Positions 34,098 through 44,448 of a stretch of 64,000 nucleotides of DNA are shown piece after piece. The position numbers and the translations under genes were made by a program. Source of the DNA: Siderastrea siderea (taxonomy: Eukaryota; Cnidaria; Anthozoa; Scleractinia; Rhizangiidae); assembly GCA_964030785.1 (NCBI GenBank), contig OZ034975.1:21223142-21287141 (forward strand). The letters are read 5' to 3'. The notes beneath the pieces were generated by a model. It made no database searches. It worked only from the letters and a program-made list of their open reading frames with translations, and was not told where the DNA came from. How positions within the stretch are numbered: the stretch's first letter is position 1; each line of letters opens with the position of its first letter.

Positions 34098-36205
34098 AAC
34101 ATCGTTTTATGAGCAGTTACTGCAATTCATTCAAGACGTATTATCGCATGAGGTGCTCTGTGTGATTGGAGATTTGAATGGTCACGTTGGGAACGACAGT
34201 GAAGGTTGCGCAAGATCACACGGAAGGAAGGGTGTGGTAACATCAACAAGAATGGCCACAGATTCTTGTGCAAGCCAGATAGATCATGTCATCATGTCAT
34301 CTTTAGTTAGCAAGTTGAAGAACTCGCTCTAACCTTGAAGGCACAAAGAGGAGCGATCACCAGCTGTTGATGGCAACGCTTGCAAGCAAGGTGCGTAAAA
34401 CCAAACTTAAAGAAGACAGAGTGAGAACAATTGATGTTACTAAAGTAAAGGTTACACAGACCAAGGCAACATTTCAGCTGGAATTCAGAAACCGGTTCCA
34501 AGCCCTTGAGGAAGAATCGGTAGAACCCGAGCTCATCACTTTCCACCAGACAGTGAGAGAAGCGGGAGAGAAAATCTTGGGATGCAAAAAAAGGAAGAAG
34601 GAACATGGAGCATGGGACATGATCATAGAAAGATGGCAAGAGCATTTCCACAGTATCTTCACCCGACCAGAACCTGATAAAACAGCACCAATCCGTGCAG
34701 ACACAATACTACGACATACACACTGATCGGCCATCAATTCAAGAAATCAATAACACCATCAGCAAGATGAAGAATGGTAAAGCGCCAGGAACGGACGGCG
34801 TCAGTGCTGATCTGCTACAGGCAGAAAAATCTCTGACGTTCACCATTCTTTCGAATTTTATCTGCAAAATCTGGATATCCGAGAACACGCTTGAAGATTG
34901 GAAGACTGGTCTGATCGTAAGGCTTAAGAAAAAGGGAGATCTGTCGGATTGTAACAACTGGAGGGGTATAACTCTCTTTAGTCCCACAGGCAAAGTGTTC
35001 AGTAAGGTCATACTAGAGCTCTTTACTGGCAACCTGGAAAAGGATATTCGTAAAGAAAAAGCTGGTTTCCGTAAAGGGAGATCCTGCACTGACCACATTT
35101 CTACTCCTAGGCAGATCTTAGAGCAGGCGAAAGAATGGAACAGCACAGTCTATGCCAACTTCATAGACTTTGAAAAATTATTCGACAGTATCTACAGAGA
35201 AATGTTATGGCGGATACTGCGACACTACGGGATACCATCCAGGAAAGTGAATGTTGTCAGAATGTTGTACCGTGACCGCCAAGCCCAAGTCACTGCGGAA
35301 ACACGCTGAAAGAGCCTGTTATTTTCCAACCAGCAGATGCGTACTGTCTCCGTTCCTATTTTTCTCTCTGTATTGACTGGGTCATAAAGAGTGCAATAAA
35401 AGATCAAAGAGGTATCTGATGGACTCTCTACCATTTGCTCAGTGACCTTGACTTTGCAGACGACATCTCTTTTTTGGGCCACCCCCACACAAACATAAAG
35501 GCCATGACGAAAGACCTAGTATTTACAGTTTCAATGTTTGGGCTCAAAGGTTAGCACGAAGGAACCAAAGCACTTGAGAATGAACCATCACTCGAATGCA
35601 CCAATCATCCTGACTGGAAATGCGGCCGAAGAAGCCAACGAGTTTACGTACGTAGGCTCCAGGCTCCGATGCAGACTTAGAGCCAGAGATCAAAGCAAGG
35701 CTCTCCAAGGCAGGGAAAACATTTGCCTTCCTAAACAACATCCGCAAAAGCAAGAGGATCAGCTTAGAAAGTAACATTCTCATTACATGGGTGCGAATCA
35801 TGGAAGTTCAGGAAAGCCTTCGGCTGTAAACTCGACATATTCCAGAATCGCCGCTTACCGCTTACGCCGAATCCTGAACATGTTCTGGCCTAACACCATG
35901 CTGAGCTACGCCGGACAACCTCAACAAACAACATCGGTTCTTAGGTGAAGAAGAGACAGTGGCGCTGGATTGGCCATGTCCTCAGATTGGAACCATCTGC
36001 TATCTCCAGGGTCGCCATGCATTAAACTCCACATGGGAAAAGAGCGAGAGCAAGACCAAGAGAAACCTGGCGACGGAGTGTAGAAGAAAAGATGCGGGTG
36101 AACGGAATCAGCTAATAAGAGCTGAGGAAGAAAGCAAAAGACAGGCAACGGTGCCGGGATCCAGTCATGGCCTCAAGTTCCCAATGGCACAAGGAGGATT
36201 GAATG
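34098..36205 (+). pseudogene. Array LINE L5, endonuclease C-part to 3' end
   Basis: Endonuclease: GDLNGHVGNDSEGCARS, SQIDHVIM, and SDH intact at 34352-34360. RT frame of 204 codons (34695-35309), the best kept in the array: KMKNGKAPGTDGVSADLL, KKKGDLSDCNNWRGITLF, KEKAGFRKGRSCTDHIST, FIDFEKLFDSIYRE. Motif B is again defective (QPADAYCLRSYFSLCIDW), while FADDISFLGHPH is kept near 35450. The basic C-terminal tail is present in pieces. It ends at satellite S6. Confidence 0.88.
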
Positions 36206-37141
36206 AGTACCTTCACAAATAACCTTTTTACATTCTCTTTGATTTCTATAGCAAGTTTTAGCCTTGTACAACGCATAAGGAATTTTGGCCATTATGAATT
36301 ATTTGAAAAGTCGATTTTTCAAAATTTGCGCAAGACAGCTCTAATCACTTATTTCGTAATAATTTCGATGTCTACAGCATATTTCGCAAGTTTAAGCCTA
36401 GAACGATGCATAAGAAATTTGGGTCATTATAAAACAAGGAAAAACTAGAGTTTTCAAAATATTAGCGAGGCAGGTAAAACGACTTGTTTTAATATTACTT
36501 GGATGTCTGTAGCACATAATGCAAGTGTTAACCCTGTACGATGCATAACCAGTTTTGTCCATTAAAACTCACTGGAAAAGTCAATTTGTCAAAATTTTCC
36601 GGGAACAGCTCCAATCACTGGTTTTTTAAAAGATTTCCATGTCTCTAGCACATTACACAAGTATTACCGTTGTGGGGCGCATAACGAATTCCGTCCATCA
36701 TGAGCTACTGCAAACCTCGATTTCTCGAAATATCCGCCGACCAGGTAAAATCGCCTTTTTAATGATGATTTCGTTGTCTGTACCACATTCTGGAAGTTTC
36801 AACACACCTGCAGTCCTAATATAAGATAATCAAACAGGAACAAACTTTGCCAATCGTAAGTGACCAGAAAACCCGATTTTTGAAAAGATCCCAGAACGGA
36901 TCAAATCACTTTTACTATGGTAAATGCACTGTCTATGGCACATTCTGCAATTTTTAGCTTCGTGCGACGTGTGACGGATATTGCCATTATGAGTAACTCA
37001 AAATCTCGTGTTTTTAAAAGTTACCCGAAACAGCTCAAACTTTCTGCTTTATGATGATTTGGATGGTTATAGCAGGTTCTGCGAGTTTTGACGTTGTTGG
37101 ATGCATAACGACTTTTATCCATAATCTCTCACTGACAAGCT
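36206..37141 (+). repeat. Satellite block S6, left part
   Basis: Seven or so units in the standard order, interrupted in the 'tcactgacaagcta' unit by the MITE-bounded segment 37142-39002. The block continues at 39003. Confidence 0.87.
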
Positions 37142-37331
37142 ACAGTCTCGGTCAATAATTCTTGGGACATTTGGCACCTCTGAAGACGGTACCCCTTCCC
37201 CCGTTCAATGTTGTTCAAACCGCTGGCGTTTTTGACAGAAAATAGCACATGTTCTAGTCTTTTCAACATTGCAAAGGGGGGAAGGGGGAGAAGTCGGCAA
37301 GGTGTCCTAAGAATATTGACCGGCCCTGTAT
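37142..37331 (+). mobile_element. MITE with TIR CAGTCTCGGTCAATAATTCT, left copy
   Basis: Starts 'cagtctcggtcaata' and ends 'tattgaccggccctg', an imperfect inverted repeat of about 30 bp, with TA on both sides. CAG-initial ends and a TA target fit the Tc1/mariner/pogo group (family knowledge). The middle contains the purine tract 'aaaggggggaagggggagaa'. Confidence 0.7.
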
Positions 37332-38814
37332 AACGTTAAAAAGGCATGTAAAATGTCACGTCATCATAGGAACGGACCTTAAAGACGTCTGTAAGTATCT
37401 AGTGGTGGAAGTTTGTAATAAGCTGTGTGTTTGCCGTCTTTTATTGTAAATTCTTTTTAACTTTTTTAGACTGGGCCCTTGAAAAAGGGCAAAACATTGG
37501 GTTGCATTAATTGTAATCATGAATGCTTAGTAAACTTTTACAGCACGTGAAAGTTTCGGTTACGGACAAAATCGCTGTACGACAATCTGTATTTACTCCG
37601 TACTGTCAGTGGTTATGCTTCTCAGTCAACTGCGTTGATTTCGTAAGTCTAGGAAGTGAACTGGTGCTGTGATACGAAATTGTAGGTTTCATTTTAACTC
37701 GAAACCACCATTAGACAACGAAAATGGGTGCAGCTGCGAACACGTTTCAGGCACAAAGAACGGGGAGCTCTCTTCTCAGTAGAAGAGTCGTCTGAAGTGT
37801 TTACTTCAGGTGGCCTATAGTCACAGTACGGTAAATATTGCGCCCTGTCCACGCTGCTTCAGTGAGTTCTTTCCTATACCGTCCTAAAGGAGGTGAAAAC
37901 TTCTAGGGAATAAAATACGTAGCGCTAAGTAGGTCTGGTTTGTCAGTTACAGGTCGTGCGCTGTTTGACAGACCCGGTGAAAAGAGCTAATAAACCAACG
38001 GTTCACCATTTCACTGCCCAAAAAATTAGATTGCTATTGAACTTCCTTTCTTACATTAGATTTCTTTGAATTCTGCCAACAGTGTAGAAAGTATTTTAAC
38101 GCAGGAAAAAGGATTAGAAGCCAAAGTGTTGTTAGGGGAGATTGTTTTTATGGTGAATCGTCACTTTTACAAGAGATTATAATTGGTAAACAATTGCTAT
38201 GTTTTTAAGACAGCTCACCATTTTGAGTGAGCACTGTGCAACTTGTACTGGACAAGTTAACAAATCCATCACACGCAGCATTCTACATATTCTAAAGAAT
38301 CGTTCTATTGGGAATGTAGTGCTATTGCACATCCCGGTGTTGTGAAATTGATGTGCAAAATGGTGAATCGTGGCGCTCTACATGTACTTCATGTACCGGA
38401 AGTGCCTTTTTAGCGTGAGTTTGATAGACTGTAAGATAAATCGTTATTTGTGCATGATTACGTTTAGATAATCGCAGATTTGAAACATTTGCTACCTTGA
38501 ATGGGTTAATCGTCCCCTTTTCACGCTTTCTTTGCTCCGTAAATATTAAACCTGAGCGCGGGTATTACTATCGATGCGATCTGCACAAACATGCATGATG
38601 CTAAGATTTCATTTCCACTGAATCAAAATTTTTTAAATATACTTTTAGCCTAAGTTATTCTAGAATGTCTTGGAACACGTACTTTTTCATGTTTCATTTG
38701 GCATTCTTGGGTTGAAAAACCCGAAATGACGTTCTTAACGTCGTGACACATTCGTCTCACTTCAGCGTCACTGCAACGCCGTGTCTGATAAAATTCCCTG
38801 TTATCGCTTATCAC

Positions 38815-39002
38815 ACAGTCTCGGTCAATAATTCTTGGGATATTTGGCACCTCTGAAGACGGTACCCCTTCCCCTGTTCAATGTTGTTGAAACCGCTGGC
38901 GTTTTTGACAGAAAATAGCACATGTTCTAGTCTTTTCAACATTGCAAAGGGGGGAAGGGGGAGAAGTCGGCAAGGTGTCCCAAGATTATTGACCGACCCT
39001 GT
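38815..39002 (+). mobile_element. Same MITE, right copy
   Basis: Differs from the left copy at only a few positions (for example gggatatttgg for gggacatttgg). The right end is followed by TA and the resumed satellite. Its left side is 'tatcaca', not TA. Confidence 0.7.
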
Positions 39003-39202
39003 AGCTTTTTGAATAGTTTCGTGAAACAAATTCTATCCCTTGATGTCTTTACCACATTTTGCAGCTTTTAGCTTTGTATGACGCAAATCCAATTTTGTCA
39101 GTTATTAGTCGTAGAAAACGCAATCATTCAAAACATGACGATTTTGCTGTCTGCCTGCAAACTTTAGCATTGTACGACGCATAAAGCATTTCATCCATAA
39201 TG
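39003..39202 (+). repeat. Satellite block S6, right part
   Basis: Continues the unit broken at 37141 ('tagctttttgaatag') and the following unit. It is interrupted again within 'ttcatccataatg' by the 9-bp-TSD transposon; the block finishes at 40561 with 'tccataatggcaagctcc'. Confidence 0.85.
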
Positions 39203-40560
39203 TAACCTGCGATCAGGCCGAATTTTAGCGTCGCTCTCATATTCTCTTACGTGGGTCGCTCGCTAAAATAGGGCCTGATACAATCTCTCACAGGAGTTCG
39301 TGTCGGAGGCCAAATTTTGGCCGCGGGAATCTCGCAATCTGATTGGCCCTTTAACAATAGAGCTGTCAACGGAAGTAAATTGTCTACAAGACTTGCTCAC
39401 AATTTTCAATCCGACCGCCATGGCCAAGAAACAAGTCTGCCGAGGTAAACGTGTCGCTCAAAGATATTCTCGTCGTTCTAGGAGAATTGCCATCATTTCT
39501 TTCTCTCCTGAGAATGGCATCCGGTTTGACGCAAGCTGTCTCTCACTCGGAGCAGAGAAGTACAGCAACAGTGAAGTATGTATCCGGTTTTATCGCATCG
39601 TGTCTCCAAATTTTCATTTGAAGGCCTTCAGCTAGTATTGAAAATATAAGCAGAGTAGTGGTTGTATCCGCGTTTTACGAAACAAAACGAACAGCAAGTA
39701 TCTTTCGCCAAGAGTGATCAACAAGTCAACCGATAATTCCGTAAACTTAACGATAAGCTGATGTTTAATGAGAGTCGCACTCAGCGAGATGCTATATTTA
39801 TTTTTACCTAAGTAATAAAGACTTTCCGTTTATTCATTCAGTGTTAATAATGTCGTTTTAATGATCTCTGACATTGATATCAAAGGATCTGACTAGGTTT
39901 ATAATAAATATTCTTCGTTTTAAAATTCGCTGCTGTTTAGAGATGAAATTCGCTGGTAATCTCAAATATTTATCACTTCTGGAACTAAATTAAATTACAA
40001 AACACTTGTTTGTTTATAGACGGTTTTATTGATATCTGTTTTCTAAAGAGTGAAACTGAAGGTATTTCTCTTAATTTCCCAAGGTATTTTACGCAGAAAA
40101 TCGGTGACAAATGCGTAGAGAATATTTCCGGATACCACCTGAAATGAGAAAGGATTCAAACATGCAGCATATTTTGGTACATGACAACCTCGTCGTGTTC
40201 TGATTTTCATTCAGTTTCAGCTCAGACAGAGCAACTATTTACAATACCGGAGCGCGTACCTTCAAGTTGTAAATTTGAACGTTAGTGCCAAGATTTATCG
40301 TATCCTGTGACTTTCTTATTTTTGCCGACATTTGAGGACTTTTTGCGAATGCCGTTACTTACACATATGGGAAATTTGCATACCGAGGAGCGTGTAAGCA
40401 AAACAAATTTTGATTGGCCGTTTTGTTGAATGTCAATCAATCAAAAAAGTGGGCGGCAGACGTTCCGTAGAAGAATTGTATCAGGCTCTATTTTTCGTTT
40501 CGCCCTTCCCGTCGGAATGTTTCACCGAGCGAAACGAAAATAGAGCCTGATCGCAGGTTA
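39203..40560. mobile_element. Non-autonomous DNA transposon with 9-bp TSD
   Basis: Perfect 16-bp TIRs ('taacctgcgatcaggc') and a 9-bp duplication 'tccataatg' (39194-39202, 40561-40569). Each end also forms its own hairpin: left 'atcaggccgaattttagcg' with 'cgctaaaatagggcctgat', right 'atcaggctctatttttcg' with 'cgaaaatagagcctgat'. A 9-bp duplication is typical of Mutator-like elements, but without a transposase this is only a suggestion. The open frame at 39300-39635 shows no motif. Confidence 0.78.
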
Positions 40561-42075
40561 TCCATAATGGCAAGCTCCAACTTTCAAAAATTACTCGTAT
40601 CGTCCCAACTTAGGCTACGAAAGTGTCTATATCTTGTCGTTGGTCTGATAACCTGCGTGCCTTTAAGACCCCTTACCAGCTATGCCAGCGGGGGCCTTTA
40701 TAACCCTGGCAGCTTAAACCAGGCTGGAGAGGTCCAGGGTGACGGGTCAGGTGAACATAGACACCCTGGACCTCAAGGCTTGGAGTTGGGCGTAGGGGTA
40801 ACAACCCTACCGCGTCAAAAATCCAAATGCTACAGAAACCTACACCAGCTGTGGCAGCAGAAACAACGTAATCCGAGCAATCAGATCAACGACAGGTATT
40901 GGCCAAACCTAATCGCAGCCGGTAATCAACATCTTGAGGGTAGAGTTTCTGTCGCCAAAGGAAAAGATCAGAGTAGGCTGCTGGAATGTACGCACCATGC
41001 ATCAGACCGGCAAGCTTGCTCAAGGTGTAATGCAGATAAATGGATACTGGATGGGCAATATTGGGATAAGCCAAGTAAGATGGACAGGATCAGGAATGAT
41101 GAAGGAAAAATCTCCAAACACGGTGATACACTCAGGACAAAAGGTAACCATCATGCAGAAAGCGTAGCAATCATCATGTCAGACAAAGCAGCGAAGGCAT
41201 TGTTGGAATGGAAACCACTTGGTGAAAGACTCGTCATGGCTAGATTCAACTCCAAGTACGCTAAACTCACTGTCATTACATTTATGCGCTCACAGGAGAT
41301 GCAGAGGATGCAATTTAAGATTCTTTTTATGACAAGTTACTGCAATTCATTCAAGAGGTATTGTCGCTTAAGTGCTGTGTGCGATTGGAGATTTCAATGC
41401 GCGCGGTCGAAACGACCGTGAAGGTCGCGCAAGATCACGTGGAAGGAACGGTGTGGTAACATCAATAACAATGGCCACAGATTCTTGTGCGAGTTCCAAG
41501 CCCTTGAGGAAGTTTCGGTAGAACCCGAGCTAAGGAGTTTCCACCAAAGAGTGATAGGAGTGGGAGAGAAAATCTTGGGATTCAAAAAGAGGAAGAAGGA
41601 ACATGGGAAATGGGACAAGCTCATAGATAGAGAACAGACCAAGGAAAAGATAAACTCAACATGATCAGAGAAAGTGAAAGACCGCTACAGAAAAAAATAC
41701 CAAGGCCTAGAAAAGCAAGTAAAGATGGCAAAGAGAAAAGCCAAAAAACATTGAAAACCCAGCCGAAAAAAGCAGAAGAGGCTACGGCACAGCAAGACTT
41801 AAAGACGCTGTATACTTGCCCAAAGAAGAGATGATGGCGCTGCATCAGCCAAATCCTGAGGATGGAACCATCTGCTATCTCCAGGGTCGCCATACATTGG
41901 ACTCCACCTGGGAAAAGACCAAGAGGAAGACCAAGAGAAACCTGGAGACGGAATGCTGAAAAGGAGATGCAGGTGGACGGAATCAGCTGATCAGAGCTGA
42001 GGAAGAGAGCAAAACACAGGCAACAGTGCCGGGATCTGGTCACAGCCTTATGTGCCAATGGCACGAAGAGGATTA
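40561..42075 (+). pseudogene. Array LINE L6, leader, endonuclease and tail without RT
   Basis: Endonuclease start well kept: FLSPKEKIRVGCWNVRTMHQ and ISQVRWTGSG with the same Glu-to-Gln (CAA 41072-41074) as L4. It is followed by GDFNARGRNDREG. Linker strings run to about 41820, where 'tatacttgcccaaagaagag' joins the C-terminal tail ('atggcgctgcatcagcc'). The whole RT is deleted. It ends at satellite S7. Confidence 0.85.
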
Positions 42076-43205
42076 AATGAGTGAGTACTGTCCCCAAATT
42101 ACTTTTTCACAATCTTTTCGATGCTTATAGAAAGTTTTAGTCTCGTAAAACGCATAAGGAATTTTGTTCATTATGAATTACCTGAAAAGTCGATTTTTCA
42201 AAATTTCCGCATGACAGCTTAAATCACTTTTTTCGTAATAATTTTGATGTCTGCACCATATTTTCCAGGTCTAGCCTTGTACGACGCATAAGAAATTTTG
42301 TTTATGATAAAACACGGAAAATCTCGGGTCTCAAAATAACCCCGAGACAGCTCAAACAACTTGTCTTATAATGAGTTCGATGTCTGTTGCACATCCTTCA
42401 AGTTTTAACCCTGCACGACAAATAACAAATTTTGTCCATTAAAACTCACTGGAAAAGTCGATTTCTCAAAATTTTCTGGGAACGGCTTAAATCACTGGTT
42501 TTATAAAAAATTTCCATGTCTCTCGCACATTTCACAAGTATTTGCGTTGTAGGGTGCAAAACGAATTCCGTCCATCGTGAGCCACTGCAAACCTCGTTTT
42601 CTCGAAATTTGCCCGGGAATGGTTAAATTGCCTGCTTAATGATGATTTCTTTGTTTGTACCAGATTTTGGAAGTTTAAACACACCCTGCATTTTTAATAT
42701 ATGATATTCAAACAAGAAAAAGCCTTGCCAATTGTAAGTGACTGGAAAACCCGATTTTTAAAAAGATCTCCAGAACAGGTCAAATCACTTTTACTATGGT
42801 AAATTCTGCAATTCTTAGCCTTAAACGACGTATGACGAATATATTCCCATTATGAGTTACTCAAAAACATGCGTTATTAAAAGTTGCCCGAAAGAGCTCG
42901 AAATTTTCTGCTTTATGATGATTTCGATTATTGTAGCACGTTCTGCACGTTTTCGACGCACGCATAACGAGTTTTATCTATAACCCGTCACAAAGAAACT
43001 AGCTTTTTGGGTCCAATTTTCTCCATTAACAGTCGTAGAGAACTTGATCATTCAAAAGATGATGATGTTGTTGTCTGTAGCACGTTCAGCAAGTTGTGGC
43101 ATCTTACGACTCATAACGAATTCCAGCCATCATGGCAAGCTCCAATTTTCAAAAGTTTCTCGTATCGTCCCAACTTACGCTACGATGGTATCTATACCAT
43201 GTCGT
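42076..43205 (+). repeat. Satellite block S7 (about nine units)
   Basis: Complete block in the standard order. Its variants are closest by eye to S1 (for example 'gataatcacaaagaaactagc'-type units in both), suggesting S1 and S7 share a recent ancestor. Confidence 0.85.
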
Positions 43206-44448
43206 TGGTCTGATAGCTTGCGTACCTTTCAAACCCTTCGGAGCTATGCCAGCGGGGCCTTTAGAAGCCCAGCAGGTTTAACAAGGATGGATAAGTCCAG
43301 AGCGAGAAAGAACCCGACAAGAGCAGTTTCCGGAAGAGAGTAAGAGAAGCGTGTGAGAAAATCTTAGGATTCAAAAAGAGGAACAAGGCACATGGAACAT
43401 GGGGCAAGATCATAGAAAGACAACAGACCAAGGAAAAGATAAATTAAACATGATCAGAGAGAGTGAGAGACAACTGCAGAAAGAAATACCAAGGCCTGGA
43501 AAAGGAAGGAAAGATGGCGAAGAGAAACCTCGAAAAACATTGACAACCCGGCTGAGAAAGCAAGAGAGGCTACAGCACAGCAAGACTTAAAGACAATGTA
43601 TACATGCCCAAACACAATCACAAACGAGTGCATACATTAGTGAGAATAGGCCCGAGGAAGATGAGAAGGGCAGAGTTTTATTCTGCGTAGAAGACAACTT
43701 GGATGATGGGAAGAGCATTTCCACAGTATCTTTACCCGACCTGAACCTGAAAAATCAGCACAAATCCTTGCCGACACACAACACATCGACATAAACACTG
43801 ATCCGCCGTGAATTCAAAAAAGCAATAAAGCCATCAACAAGACGAAAAATGGTAAAGCGCCTGGTGCAGACGGCATCAGTGCTGATCGTGTACTGCCAGA
43901 AAAATCTCTGACATTCACCATCCTTTTGAAGTTTTTCTGGGAAATCTGGATATCCGAGAACATGCTTGAAGTTTGGAAGACTAGTCTGATCTTGAGGCTT
44001 GCAAAAGAGGGAAAGCTGTCGGATTGTAACAACTGGAGGGGTATAACTCTCTTATCTCGCACAAGCAAAGAGCTCAGTAAGGTCATACAAGAGCTCTATA
44101 CTGCTAACCTGGAGAACCATATTGGTAAAGAAAAAGAGGGCTTCCATAAAGGGAGATGCTGCAGTGACCTTATTTCTACTCTTAGGCAGATCTTGGAGCA
44201 GGCGAAAGAATGGAACAGCACAGTGTATACAAACTTCATAGACCTTGAAAAAGCATTCGACAGTATCTACAGAGAAACGTTATGGCGCATACTGCGACAC
44301 TACGGGATGCCATCCAAGATAGTGAATATTGTCAGAATGCTGTACCGTGACCGCCAAGCCCAAGTCATGATGAAGGAAAGATCTGGACACACCGTGATAC
44401 ACTCTGGACGAAAGGTAACCATCATGTAGAAGGCGTAGCAATCATCAT
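43206..44448 (+). pseudogene. Array LINE L7, left part
   Basis: Leader, then the same leader-to-linker deletion as in L1 ('gaaagaacccgacaagagcag'), linker, and RT frame 43926-44429 (KFFWEIWISENMLEVWKTSL, CNNWRGITLLSRTSKE, FIDLEKAFDSIYRE). At 'aagcccaagtcatgatgaag' it jumps from RT back to the endonuclease. It is then interrupted by the minus-strand L1-like LINE. Confidence 0.86.

Larger units (their letters stand above)
37142..39002. mobile_element. MITE-bounded composite segment with 1.5-kb cargo
   Basis: Two near-identical ~190-bp MITEs in the same orientation enclose 1.48 kb of otherwise unique sequence. The satellite unit is cleanly interrupted: 'gacaagcta' on the left and 'tagctttttg' on the right, consistent with a TA target duplicated around the whole segment. 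The inner flank of the right MITE is not TA, which argues against two independent insertions in pre-existing DNA. The cargo shows no recognisable gene. Alternatives are a single element with long direct terminal repeats, or recombination between two MITEs. Confidence 0.55.

Noticed and set aside
37142..39002. LTR retrotransposon with 190-bp LTRs
   Set aside because: The repeats have inverted ends of their own (CAG...CTG) and TA flanks, no TG...CA ends, no primer-binding site or polypurine tract in the expected place, and no gag-pol sequence between them.
39300..39635. 111-codon open frame in the 9-bp-TSD transposon
   Set aside because: No motif, overlaps the subterminal repeat region, too short for a transposase.
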